A stretch of DNA of 37,832 nt. It comes from an uncultured Lachnospiraceae bacterium. GTDB lineage: Bacteria; Bacillota; Clostridia; Lachnospirales; Lachnospiraceae. Under the pieces are notes generated by a model. That model did not search any database and was not told where the DNA came from. It saw only the letters and a program-made list of their open reading frames with translations. How positions within the stretch are numbered: position 1 is the stretch's first letter; each line of letters opens with the position of its first letter. The DNA lies in contig CAOKWI010000043.1 of assembly GCA_948473115.1 (NCBI GenBank), positions 1 to 37,832 on the forward strand, read 5' to 3'. Shown piece after piece: positions 6,657-15,843 of this stretch. Both the position numbers and the translations under genes were made by a program.

Positions 6657-9110
6657 ATGGACAGATTATGGTATTGCCAGCCTGCGGCGGAGTGGGAGGA
6701 GGCGCTTCCCATCGGGAACGGCAGACTGGGAGCAATGATATACGGGGGGACAGACAGGGAATTGCTCCAGGTCAACGAGGAGAGCATGTGGTACGGGGGT
6801 ACGGCCGACCGGTTGAACCCGGATGCAGGGGAAAATCTTCCCCTGATCAGAAAACTCTTGAAGGAAGGTCAGGTCAGGAAAGCGGAAAAGCTGATGGAAA
6901 CAGCCCTTTCGGGCTGTCCGGACAGTATGCATCCTTACCAGACGCTGGGGGAAGTACAGTTCTATTTTGATGATATTCCAAATGCCAGGGAGCGAAAGAG
7001 CGGCAAGGTGGGGACAATGGAACTCTGTGACGGTTTGGCGGGATATGAGCGCAGCCTTTCCCTGGATACGGCGGTGGCGGAATGCAGCTTCCGCAGCGGC
7101 GGCAATTTCTATCGAAGGGAATATTTTGCCTCCCATCCCGCGGACTGTATCCTGATGCGGTTTACCGCAGAGGGGGAGGGAACGGTGGACTTCCTTGCCA
7201 GGCTGCGCAGGGGAAAATGTTTTGACGGCGTGAAGAAGCTGGGCGATGACACCATCATGCTGCATGGAAACCTGGGCAGGGGGGGCTATGAGTTTGCCAT
7301 GGCGCTCCGCGCCAGGGTTACCGGCGGAAGCGTAAAGACGGTGGGGGAGTGTCTCCAGGTGGAGGGAGCCAGTGAAGTCACGCTTTTGTTTACCGCGGAT
7401 ACCACATATCATTACAGAACCGAAGAGAGAGATGCCTATGTACAACGCTATTTAAGGAAGGATACAGAGACTGACAATATAAACGCGTCAGAAAATGGGG
7501 AAAGGCTGTACGGGTCGGAACAGGGTGAAAGGAGATATCAGGAGGCGCTGCAGGCTTTCCTGACGGAAAAAATCATAGGGCGCTTTGACAAAATAAAAGA
7601 GATTCCTTACTCCGCGCTGCTGGAGGAGCACATCAGGGATCACAGCGCATTGTATGACCGCTTTGCCTTCGAGATCGGGGGAGAGGAGGAACATGACAAT
7701 CTGCCCACGGATCTCAGGCTGAGACAGGTGCAGCAGGGGAATGCGGATGTGGGACTGATGAAGACGCTGTCCGACTACGGCAGGTACCTGACCATCGCGT
7801 GCAGCAGGGAGGGCGGTCTGCCGTCCACGCTGCAGGGGCTTTGGAGTAAGGAATTTTTCCCGCCCTGGGACAGCAAGTATACCATCAACATCAATACGGA
7901 GATGAATTACTGGCATGTGGAAAGCTGTAATCTGTCCCGGTGTCATCTGCCGCTGTTTGAACTGTTGGAGAAGGTGCAAAAGAACGGCAGGCGGACAGCC
8001 AGGGAGATGTACGGCTGCAGAGGCTTCGTGGCACATCACAACACGGACATCCACGGGGATACGGCGCCTCAGGACATCTGGTATCCCGGCACATACTGGA
8101 CATTGGGCGGCGCATGGCTCAGCACCCATCTCTGGACACATTACCAGTATACACAGGACAGGGACTTTCTGAGAAGAGCCTTTCCGATCATGGCGGAGGC
8201 GGCGCTGTTCTTTGTGGATTTCCTGACGGAAGAAGGGGATTATCTGGTGACAAACCCTTCTGTCTCCCCGGAGAACAGTTACCGGCTGCCTGACGGAGAG
8301 GCAGGAGCCTGTTGTGTGGGAGCCACCATGGACAATCAGATCCTCAGGGATTTGTTTGACGGATGCATAAGCGCATGGAATATCCTGGGAGAAGAGACAG
8401 CTCGATATTGTGACATAGACGGCGTGGAGGACATCCCCGGGCTGATGGAGCAGATCGGCCAATGCAGGAACGGATTGATGCCCACAAGGATCAGTCCCAG
8501 GACGGGCACAATCATGGAATGGATGGAGGATTATGAGGAGGTGGATCCGGGACACCGCCATATCTCACATCTGTACGGCTTATATCCCGGGGAACAGATT
8601 ACCGTGGACGGCACGCCGGAGCTGGCGGAAGCGGCAAAAAAGACGCTGGAAAGAAGGCTGGCAAACGGGGGTGGACACACGGGCTGGAGCAGGGCGTGGA
8701 TCACCAACCATTACGCCAGCCTCTGGGACGGGGAGAAAGCTTATGAGAGTATCGGGAAAATGCTGGAGTTATCTACCTACCCGAATCTTTTCGACAGGCA
8801 TCCTCCCTTCCAGATAGACGGGAATTTCGGTATCTGTGCGGCCATGAACCGTATGCTGGCCCAGAGCAATGAGAGCAGGGTCATCCTCCTGCCTGCGCTG
8901 CCTGCAAAGTGGGCAGCGGGATCTGTAAGGGGGCTCAGGCTTGTGGGCAATGCGGAACTTTCCATGACCTGGGACAAGGGCAGGCTTGTAACCGCCGGGA
9001 TCAGGGCGGATTCCGATTACCGCTCGATCATAGTGTATGGGGGACAGCGCAGGGAGATTGCGTTAAAGGCGGGCGAAACCCTGATATTACACGGTAGGGA
9101 TCTGCTGTAG
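6657..9110 (+). CDS. GH95-family alpha-L-fucosidase / alpha-L-galactosidase
   Basis: An 817-aa glycoside hydrolase of family GH95, which removes alpha-linked L-fucose (some members L-galactose) by an inverting mechanism. The N-terminal beta-sandwich starts with the hallmark 'WEEALPIGNGRLGAMIYGG' and 'NEESMWYGG'. The (alpha/alpha)6 core carries 'NINTEMNYWH', whose Asn411 and Asn413 match the two active-site asparagines of the family. 'EWMEDYEE' near 621-628 contains the candidate general acid, and 'QIDGNFG' contains Asp721. 'GHRHISHLYGLYP' is also conserved. No signal peptide is seen, so it should act in the cytoplasm on imported oligosaccharides. An open frame reaches back to TTG 6618, but ATG 6657 fits the family N-terminus. 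Which sugar is preferred cannot be told from sequence. Confidence 0.93.
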   Translation: MDRLWYCQPAAEWEEALPIGNGRLGAMIYGGTDRELLQVNEESMWYGGTADRLNPDAGENLPLIRKLLKEGQVRKAEKLMETALSGCPDSMHPYQTLGEVQFYFDDIPNARERKSGKVGTMELCDGLAGYERSLSLDTAVAECSFRSGGNFYRREYFASHPADCILMRFTAEGEGTVDFLARLRRGKCFDGVKKLGDDTIMLHGNLGRGGYEFAMALRARVTGGSVKTVGECLQVEGASEVTLLFTADTTYHYRTEERDAYVQRYLRKDTETDNINASENGERLYGSEQGERRYQEALQAFLTEKIIGRFDKIKEIPYSALLEEHIRDHSALYDRFAFEIGGEEEHDNLPTDLRLRQVQQGNADVGLMKTLSDYGRYLTIACSREGGLPSTLQGLWSKEFFPPWDSKYTININTEMNYWHVESCNLSRCHLPLFELLEKVQKNGRRTAREMYGCRGFVAHHNTDIHGDTAPQDIWYPGTYWTLGGAWLSTHLWTHYQYTQDRDFLRRAFPIMAEAALFFVDFLTEEGDYLVTNPSVSPENSYRLPDGEAGACCVGATMDNQILRDLFDGCISAWNILGEETARYCDIDGVEDIPGLMEQIGQCRNGLMPTRISPRTGTIMEWMEDYEEVDPGHRHISHLYGLYPGEQITVDGTPELAEAAKKTLERRLANGGGHTGWSRAWITNHYASLWDGEKAYESIGKMLELSTYPNLFDRHPPFQIDGNFGICAAMNRMLAQSNESRVILLPALPAKWAAGSVRGLRLVGNAELSMTWDKGRLVTAGIRADSDYRSIIVYGGQRREIALKAGETLILHGRDLL

Positions 9111-9198
9111 GACATGAGAATATCTGACAGAAAAGCATTCTGATTGACTGGTCCAGTGATTTGTGAAAGAACCGCACAATAGAAGATGAGAGGGTCAC

Positions 9199-11439
9199 AT
9201 GAAAAAGCTGATTAGGAATTCCATATCTACATTTTTATTATCATATATCATGGTGCTGATTGTACCGCTCATGATCGCTACGATAGGCTTTCAGATCGCA
9301 TTCAGGATTGTGGAGGATAATCTGAAGGTGACCCATATCAATATGCTTCAGAGAAGTGCGGATATCATCGAAAATGAATTGGTGGATGTGGAAAGCGTGG
9401 CCTTGCAGATCGCCAGTGACAATACGATCATGGAGATGGCGTCCAAGAGCAGGGGGGACAATAATTATATCCTGCCCATGATGGAGGCTTTGGAAAATTT
9501 CACCCTGTACCTGAATTATAAGGATATTGACCTGCTGGACTCGGACAAGGCGTATATTTATCTGAAGAACACGGATCTGGTGCTGTATGAGAAAAGCTAT
9601 TACAAGCCCTCGATTTTCCGTATTTACCTGAAAAACTGGGGAATTGATTATGACGAGTGGCGTGAGGAGATGGCGCAGGCGGATTCCCTGGGAACCTATT
9701 TCCGCAGGAATGGAGACGGATTTGAGTATATTTTCCCCTTTTCCAGGCAGATGTTCGGAGAAAAGCAGGGTGTGATTGTGCTGCGGATAGACGGGGACGT
9801 GGTGGCCCGGAAAATGGAGTTCATCAACAGCCTGGAGAGCAGGGAGACCTATATGGTGGAGATCCTGGATGAGACGGGAGAGCAGCTGTGGGCATCCCAC
9901 TCCGCGGAGGAATTTCCGGAGCTGACATTTGAGGATCTGGAGAACAGCTATCTGGAAAAGGACGGCATGAGCGTTATCGTGGCGAAATCCAACAAGGTGG
10001 ATCTCTACTATGTGCTGGTGCTGCCCGTGAAAGAAAGTCTGTCACAGCTGGCCACCCTGAAAAATATCGTGCTGTTCCTGATGCTGGTCGCCATAGCGGT
10101 GGGAGTCGCCCTGGCCATGATCCAGGCCATACGCAAGGGCAGACCTGTGGATGAAGCGCTCCAGGCTCTTGCGCCGGACGGGGAAGCGCCGGAACGTTAT
10201 GCGAATCTGGGCACGGCAGTATCGGAGATTGTGAAAAAACATGCGGATGTGCTTCAGGAGAACGAGAAGAACAAGGTTACCCTGAAAAAGAACTTTTTTG
10301 ACGAATTGCTGAAAGCGGAGTTCAGTACGGAAGCCCAGCTGAGGTACGGCGCCGCCAGGGCGGAAGTGGATATTGACAACCAGTTTTACCAGACCGCCTA
10401 TATCCAGCTGTTTGCAGAGAATGATTTTATTACGGTGGACAGCCAGACCATAAATGAGATCAGGGTACTGTCCCGGCTCATGAAGAATCATCTGAGGGAA
10501 ATCTGCGGCAATAACGTCTGGTTCCACAAAAAGAATTATAATTCGGAAATAGCTATCTTCGCCATTGACAATATGGAGGAAGATGTTTTTGACCTGATCC
10601 GGCGGACCAAGGAGTGGGTCATGAGCGAATGCCATATTGAGATCACAAGCGGGATCGGGGGAACCTGTAACAATCTGCTGCTGATCTGGCGTTCCGTGGA
10701 GGAGGCACGGATTGCCCTGGAAAACTGTTCCAGGGATAACCCGGTGGTATCCTACAGGGCGGAATTGATCAAACAGGATGAATGCTACTTCCCGTCCATT
10801 GCGGAGGAAAAGCTGGAGGAGAGCATCCGTTCCGGACAGTGGCAGGAAACGAAGGATATCCTGGCGCTGCTGGAGACGGAAAACTGCGTCAACAGAAATT
10901 TGAGCCGCAATCAGTTCATCAAACTGAACCAGAAGTTTATGGAGGTACTGGGGGGGGCATGTAGCAAGGAAGAACTTCAGGAGAAGGCGTTCTGGATCAA
11001 TGAAGTGTTGATGCAGCCGGAAATTCCGGAACAGGAATATTTCCAGAGACTGCGGCAGCTTTATCGAAAGGTATGTAACGACAATGTGGAGAAAAAGCAG
11101 GAACAGAAGAGCCAGATGGTGGAGGAGATCAAGGACTACATCAGGATCCATTACTGCGAGTCTGATATGGGACTTGCCAGGGTAGGCAGCGAGTTCCGTG
11201 TCTCCGAGAGTTATCTTTCCACGCTTTTTAAGGAGCAGTCGGGCGGGAACTTCGGTGATTTCCTGGAGACCCTGCGCATTGAGAAAGCCTGTGATCTGCT
11301 GCAGGATAAGACCATTACGGTGAATGAAGTGGCTGAGGAAGTGGGGTATAACAGCGTGCAGTCTTTCCGGAGGGCGTTTAAGCGGGTGAAGGGCGTGAGC
11401 CCAAAGGAGCAGCGTGAAAAGTGTGTAAAGAATTTCTAA
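9199..11439 (+). CDS. Membrane-anchored AraC-family transcriptional regulator
   Basis: A 746-aa one-component regulator. A transmembrane helix lies at about residues 11-35, an extracellular sensor region follows to about 280, and a second helix sits near 285-308 ('IVLFLMLVAIAVGVALAMI'). A cytoplasmic linker leads to a C-terminal AraC/HTH_18 DNA-binding domain (about 640-740). This domain has the first helix-turn-helix at 'MGLARVGSEFRVSESYLSTL' and the second at 'TVNEVAEEVGYNSVQSFRR'. No kinase or receiver domain is present. Such proteins in Firmicutes sense extracellular ligands or binding-protein complexes and activate nearby sugar-use genes. Its position between GH95 and GH43 suggests control of this locus. 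The ribosome site GAGGG precedes ATG 9199. The 3' end, including the stop codon, is part of a long hairpin. Confidence 0.9.
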   Translation: MKKLIRNSISTFLLSYIMVLIVPLMIATIGFQIAFRIVEDNLKVTHINMLQRSADIIENELVDVESVALQIASDNTIMEMASKSRGDNNYILPMMEALENFTLYLNYKDIDLLDSDKAYIYLKNTDLVLYEKSYYKPSIFRIYLKNWGIDYDEWREEMAQADSLGTYFRRNGDGFEYIFPFSRQMFGEKQGVIVLRIDGDVVARKMEFINSLESRETYMVEILDETGEQLWASHSAEEFPELTFEDLENSYLEKDGMSVIVAKSNKVDLYYVLVLPVKESLSQLATLKNIVLFLMLVAIAVGVALAMIQAIRKGRPVDEALQALAPDGEAPERYANLGTAVSEIVKKHADVLQENEKNKVTLKKNFFDELLKAEFSTEAQLRYGAARAEVDIDNQFYQTAYIQLFAENDFITVDSQTINEIRVLSRLMKNHLREICGNNVWFHKKNYNSEIAIFAIDNMEEDVFDLIRRTKEWVMSECHIEITSGIGGTCNNLLLIWRSVEEARIALENCSRDNPVVSYRAELIKQDECYFPSIAEEKLEESIRSGQWQETKDILALLETENCVNRNLSRNQFIKLNQKFMEVLGGACSKEELQEKAFWINEVLMQPEIPEQEYFQRLRQLYRKVCNDNVEKKQEQKSQMVEEIKDYIRIHYCESDMGLARVGSEFRVSESYLSTLFKEQSGGNFGDFLETLRIEKACDLLQDKTITVNEVAEEVGYNSVQSFRRAFKRVKGVSPKEQREKCVKNF

Positions 11440-11761
11440 GCTGTCAAAGTACGCCAGCTAAGAAATTCTAAATTACACACTGAAGAACGCAAGGGCAGCG
11501 TTCTTCTCATTGATTGTTTGTGCCGGCTGCGCCGGCATGACGGGAAGTGTGAGAAGAAAATCTAATTGCCGTTGGCAATTTTCGCCCGCGGCAGAGGCCG
11601 CTTCGCGAAGATTTTCTATGGCGCAAAAACAGCGCCTTTCTCACACAGAAGAATGCCCAAAGTACGGGATTCTTCCGGCCTTGCACCGAGTGTTTGTGCC
11701 GTCCGGGGAGAGGGCATTCTTCCGGCCTTGCACCGAGTGTGTATGTCTGGAAGTGTGAGAA
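11421..11761 (+). ncRNA. Cluster of nested hairpins, possible structured RNA or palindromic element
   Basis: No gene lies here, but five consecutive foldable units do. (1) GTGTGTAA + AGAATTTCT (11421-11437) pair with AGAAATTCT (11461-11469) + TTACACAC (11473-11480), across the regulator stop codon. (2) AAGAACGC pairs with GCGTTCTT (11483-11504). (3) TGCCGGC pairs with GCCGGCA (11521-11537). (4) A branched fold is closed by GTGTGAGAA (11547-11555) and TTCTCACAC (11638-11646). Inside it, GAAAATCT/AGATTTTC enclose the hairpins AATTGCC/GGCAATT and GCGGC/GCCGC, with GGCGC/GCGCC beside them. (5) GAAGAATGCCC (11648-11658) pairs with GGGCATTCTTC (11712-11722). The density is far above chance. Its role is unknown; a mobile palindromic repeat, a structured leader of the GH43 gene or a small RNA are options. 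Confidence 0.6.
11669..11740 (+). repeat. 25-bp direct repeat, period 47
   Basis: A 25-bp segment beginning ATTCTTCCGGCC and ending CACCGAGTGT occurs identically at 11669-11693 and 11716-11740. A separate 13-nt word GGAAGTGTGAGAA occurs at 11543-11555 and 11749-11761, flanking the cluster. Confidence 0.85.
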
Positions 11762-11788
11762 AATATCAAAGCAAAGAGGAGGATGAAA

Positions 11789-13801
11789 ATGAAAGATTTG
11801 TTTGAAATGATACGGACAAGGGATCTGGAGGCTTTGAAAGAGTTTCTGGTGGAATATCCGAGGGGATTGGATGTGGAGACGGAGGAGGGCGTCTGGGCGC
11901 TTCATGAAGTGATGGCGTATGGCGGCCTGGAGATGGCGAAGTACGTCACGGAATATGCCATTGTCAATATGAACCTGATCGACCGTCAGGGAAATACGGT
12001 ACTTCATCATGGTGTGAAGTCGGGTGACCTGGAGTTGGTGAAGTATCTTGTGGAGCGGGTGGATTCCCCCATTGGACAGGCCAATCTCCATGGCGTGACA
12101 CCCTTTGACCTGGCGGTCTCCCTGGGAAATAAGGAGATACAGGCATATTTCGAGGAAAGGCTGGGAGCGACGGCGGAGGAACTTTACCATAATCCCATCT
12201 GTCGGGGAATGCATCCCGATCCTTCCATTGTGCGGGTGGGGGAGGATTATTACATGGTCAATTCCTCCTTCATGTTCTTTCCCTGCATTCCTGTCTCTCA
12301 CTCCAGGGATCTGATCCACTGGGAGGTGATCGGCCATGCCATCACCAACCCTGAATGGGCAAGGCTGAAAGGCCTGGAGGGCGGCAGGGGCTACTGGGCT
12401 CCCGATATCTCTTATTATGAAGGGAAGTTTTATATTACAGCTACTTATCGCCTGAATGAGGGCGGCCTGCCCCAGAGGCTGCAGATGGTGACATCCTCTG
12501 AAAAGCCGGAAGGTCCTTACTGTGAACCCGTATTTCTGGAGGAAGAAGGAATTGATCCGTCCATCTTTACCGACCTGGACGGCAGACGATATATGCTCCT
12601 GAACCGCGGAGCTAGGATCTTTGAGATCAGTAAGGACGGCAGGGAGATCCTGTCCGAGCCGAAGCTGCTCTGGTACGGGCAGAACAAGAAGGCTTCGGAG
12701 GGACCCCATCTGCTGTATAAGGACGGCTACTATTACCTGTTTATGGCGGAGGGCGGCACAGGAATGGGGCACCGTATCACTGTGGCACGTTCCAGGGAAC
12801 TGATGGGTGTCTATGAATCCTGTCCTTACAATCCGATCCTGCGCCAGTGGGACGACAAGAGGCTGATCCAGTGCAGCGGCCACGGTATGCCTGTGGAAAC
12901 CCAGGACGGAGACTGGTATATGGTCTATCTCTGTAACCGCATCAGCATCTCCGGATATGCGGTCCTGGGCAGGGAAACCGCCCTGGATCCCATTACCTGG
13001 ACTGCCGACGGGTGGCCGCTGGTCAATTCCCTGCAGGGGCCTTCAGAGTTGCAGAAGAAGCCCAAGCTTGCCTGTGGAAACGCGGACAGCGCGGGAGCCT
13101 GTGTAAGGCAGGGGCAGACACCGGACAGTGTGGAGAAACAAAGCGCTGGGATGGGGATCTGGAGTGAATGGAAGACGGTCCGCGGAGTGGAAGAGGGCAG
13201 CTTCGAAAAGCAGGGGGAAGACATTCTCATCCATGGCAATGGACTGGATCTGAACAGTCTGGATTACGGTACGGTCCTGGTAAGGCAGCAGGAGGATTTC
13301 TGTTTTGAGATCTGTGGAAAAGTGCGGGTGGATGAAAACGGGACTGTGGATATGCCGGCCGCCCGAGGGGAAGGCGTACAGGAGGACGAGGGAAGGAAAG
13401 CGGACGCGTCTCTGGCGGTTGACGACTGGGATGCGGGACTGACCTGTTATTATGACGAGAACAGCTACCTGAAGCTGGCGTTGGCCTGCCGCGGAGGGAA
13501 GACGGGAATCCTGTGGGCGCAGTATGTCGATGACCGCTATGTGACGGAGGAATTTCTGACCCTGGAGACGGGAAGCAGAGAGGCGGAATTTAAGATTGTG
13601 ACAGAACACCTGAAACGCACGCTGTATTATGGGCAGGATGGCGGATGGATACAGGCGGCGGTCTTTGAAAACACTTCTTATCTGAGCAGTGAGGGATTAA
13701 AGAAGGGAAAACGTTTCACCGGGGCGACTGCAGGCATCTATGTAAACGGATTTGTGACGGGACGGTTCTCGGAGGTGGGGATGGGTTATTCCTGTGAATA
13801 A
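11789..13801 (+). CDS. Ankyrin-repeat / GH43 fusion glycosidase
   Basis: A 670-aa protein. Residues 1 to about 125 form about four ankyrin-like repeats ('GNTVLHHGVKSGDLELVKYL' and 'HGVTPFDLAVSLGNKEIQAYF' are clear). From about 132 a GH43 five-bladed propeller follows, the family of beta-xylosidases and alpha-L-arabinofuranosidases. The catalytic base is Asp144 in 'HPDPSIV', the modulating Asp is D256 in 'GIDPSIFTD', and the acid is Glu304 in 'SEGPHLL'. A C-terminal beta-sandwich (about 450-670) matches the usual accessory domain of this group. There is no signal peptide, so it should be cytoplasmic. GAGGAGG abuts an in-frame ATG at 11783, so ATG 11789 with 6-nt spacing is preferred. It is preceded by the hairpin cluster and followed by a terminator. 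The ankyrin part is in frame and intact; its partner is unknown. Confidence 0.9.
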   Translation: MKDLFEMIRTRDLEALKEFLVEYPRGLDVETEEGVWALHEVMAYGGLEMAKYVTEYAIVNMNLIDRQGNTVLHHGVKSGDLELVKYLVERVDSPIGQANLHGVTPFDLAVSLGNKEIQAYFEERLGATAEELYHNPICRGMHPDPSIVRVGEDYYMVNSSFMFFPCIPVSHSRDLIHWEVIGHAITNPEWARLKGLEGGRGYWAPDISYYEGKFYITATYRLNEGGLPQRLQMVTSSEKPEGPYCEPVFLEEEGIDPSIFTDLDGRRYMLLNRGARIFEISKDGREILSEPKLLWYGQNKKASEGPHLLYKDGYYYLFMAEGGTGMGHRITVARSRELMGVYESCPYNPILRQWDDKRLIQCSGHGMPVETQDGDWYMVYLCNRISISGYAVLGRETALDPITWTADGWPLVNSLQGPSELQKKPKLACGNADSAGACVRQGQTPDSVEKQSAGMGIWSEWKTVRGVEEGSFEKQGEDILIHGNGLDLNSLDYGTVLVRQQEDFCFEICGKVRVDENGTVDMPAARGEGVQEDEGRKADASLAVDDWDAGLTCYYDENSYLKLALACRGGKTGILWAQYVDDRYVTEEFLTLETGSREAEFKIVTEHLKRTLYYGQDGGWIQAAVFENTSYLSSEGLKKGKRFTGATAGIYVNGFVTGRFSEVGMGYSCE

Positions 13802-13821
13802 ATGATCCCTGAAAAGGGAGG

Positions 13822-13856
13822 ATGCCAAGGAACCCAGGTTCCTTGGCATTTATTAT
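13822..13856 (+). terminator. Intrinsic terminator after the GH43 gene
   Basis: A perfect 12-bp stem, ATGCCAAGGAAC (13822-13833) with GTTCCTTGGCAT (13838-13849), has loop CCAG and is followed by TTATTAT. The roughly 200 bp from here to the kinase gene are AT-rich. No convincing -35/-10 pair was found there. Confidence 0.85.
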
Positions 13857-14060
13857 GAAAAAGTTATTTAGTAAACAAATAACTGTGTCTGGCGTTTCTC
13901 TGTTGTCTATGGTTAAAGTATACGTGAAATTAATGTCTAAAGAATGAGGAACAATTAAAAAAATCTTGAATGATTTATGAACAAAGTATGAATGCTTCCA
14001 ATATCATGGAGGGTAATGTGAAAATTGAATTTTTCGCATGGCGCGTAAACGAGGGACTTT

Positions 14061-15764
14061 ATGAAAAGAAGAATTTCTATAATTGGGAAATCACTTATCG
14101 GCAGATTGGCCATAAGCATACTGGCCATCTGGCTGCCTTTTTCCACGGTGGTCATAATGGGGATGGCGGTGCTGAGCAGCAGGATCACAAAGGAAACCAT
14201 AGACAATCAGACAGATAAGGTGAAATATTATTCTGCCATAATCAATGCGGATATAGCCAGGGTGATACAGTCCACGAACCAGCTGTGCGCCAACAAGTTT
14301 ATTGTGGATTTCACGGGAGCCTGGAAAGGCACCATGGAATCCGGGATTTACAGGCTTTATCATGACGCCTACAGTACACTGAAGGAGTATAGGGATACGA
14401 GTATCTGTATCAACGATATTTTTATCTATCTGCCTTATGCGGGTGAGATTTTAAGCGCCAACCAAAGCGTTATCGCCGAGGATGGGATTTATCGCAGCAT
14501 GCGGGAGGACTATCTGGAAAATGGGCAGAACTTTTTTCATTGCGGGGATGCGCTCTACTATCTTTCCCAGAGCAGTAACGAGATGATCACAGGCATCAAG
14601 GTTTCTCTGCAGGATATCCGTTACACCTTGAGGGATTACGACAATGAGGGAAGCTATGACTATTTTTTCGTCAACGCATCCACGAAGGAACTGCTGGACG
14701 CGGAGGACAGCATCACGGATATCGGCAGGATCATCTATGCGGGAATTGACTGGGACAGGAAAGAAGCCCAGGAGATAACGGCAGGGAGGCAGAAATATCT
14801 GGTAGACCGTATCGGCAAGGACGCCAATGGTTTTCTGATCTTAATCTATATGGATAAATCGCAGGCATACGCCAATATATACAACCTGTACAAGATGTGG
14901 GGCGGCGCGACGCTCCTGCTGCTGGCGGTTCCAGTGGTGCTGGGGCTGCGGATGCGAAGGATTATCAACAGGCCCATGGAGAAGCTGCAGAAGGCCATGC
15001 AGATGGTGGAGCAGGAAAATTACGGCTATCTGCTGGCCATGGATGAATCCAGGGAATTTAACTATGTGTTTGCCCAGTATAACCAGATGACGGAGAAGGT
15101 GAGGAATCTGATACAGGAGGTGCTGGAGAAACAGGTTCAGGTGGAACAGGCCCGCTATAAGCAGCTCCAGACGCAGATCAACCCGCATTTCCTGTTCAAC
15201 AGCCTCTATATGGGCTATCGCCTGGCACGCTCAGAAAACTGCGAGGCAGTGGGGGATCTGTGTATGTATCTGGGGGATTACTTTTCGGTGCTGACCTTTG
15301 TGTCCAATGAAAGCATTTCCATGGAATATGAATTGAAATTCGTCAATACTTACCTGAGCCTGAATCAGATGCGCTTCGGGTCGAGGCTCTCCTATGAGGT
15401 GAAGGTACAGGAGGGGCTTGAGGAGGACAGGCTGCCGCCCCTGCTGCTACAGCCTCTGATCGAGAATTCCATTTCCCACGGTTTGGAGAAATGCTCCCAT
15501 CCCTGCCGGATCCGGGTGGAGATCAGGAAGAAAGCAGGACGCCTGTATTTCGGGGTGGAGGATGATTCCGATGTGATGACCAGGGAGACCATGGAAGAAT
15601 TGCGCCAGGTGATAGACCGGGAGAAGATGCCGGAGAAAGGCTTCGGCCTGTGGAATATCCAGAGCAGGCTGAAAACCTGGGAGGAGGGGAACCCGGGCAT
15701 CCGCATGGAGAAGGACGGGGAAATATTCCGGGTATCCTTTTCCATCCGGGTAACAGTTCTTTAG
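14061..15764 (+). CDS. Sensor histidine kinase (YesM type)
   Basis: A 567-aa membrane kinase of the LytS/YesM class. The first helix is at about residues 13-36, an extracellular Cache-like sensor follows to about 270, and a second helix lies near 275-297 ('GGATLLLLAVPVVLGLRM'). A HAMP region and a coiled linker lead to the His_kinase domain with 'QINPHFLFNSLYMGYRLA', placing the phospho-accepting His at 376. The ATP-binding domain shows the N box 'PLIENSISHGLE' and the G box 'GLWNIQSRL'. It is the first gene of a pair with the response regulator 79 bp downstream. Together they lie just upstream of importer operon 2, a standard arrangement in which the kinase senses an extracellular glycan signal. 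GAGGG at 14049-14053 precedes the start. Confidence 0.93.
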   Translation: MKRRISIIGKSLIGRLAISILAIWLPFSTVVIMGMAVLSSRITKETIDNQTDKVKYYSAIINADIARVIQSTNQLCANKFIVDFTGAWKGTMESGIYRLYHDAYSTLKEYRDTSICINDIFIYLPYAGEILSANQSVIAEDGIYRSMREDYLENGQNFFHCGDALYYLSQSSNEMITGIKVSLQDIRYTLRDYDNEGSYDYFFVNASTKELLDAEDSITDIGRIIYAGIDWDRKEAQEITAGRQKYLVDRIGKDANGFLILIYMDKSQAYANIYNLYKMWGGATLLLLAVPVVLGLRMRRIINRPMEKLQKAMQMVEQENYGYLLAMDESREFNYVFAQYNQMTEKVRNLIQEVLEKQVQVEQARYKQLQTQINPHFLFNSLYMGYRLARSENCEAVGDLCMYLGDYFSVLTFVSNESISMEYELKFVNTYLSLNQMRFGSRLSYEVKVQEGLEEDRLPPLLLQPLIENSISHGLEKCSHPCRIRVEIRKKAGRLYFGVEDDSDVMTRETMEELRQVIDREKMPEKGFGLWNIQSRLKTWEEGNPGIRMEKDGEIFRVSFSIRVTVL

Positions 15765-15843
15765 GATATTGAAAGGCCGGGGATTTTCAAAGTTGTGCCT
15801 GCGGTTCAAGGTGTGCAGGCTGAGAGAAGGGTATGGTTGTTAT

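Noticed and set aside
11507..12883. A 458-codon open frame on the minus strand
   Set aside because: It is opposite the well-supported ankyrin-GH43 gene and the hairpin cluster; its peptide has no recognisable motif.
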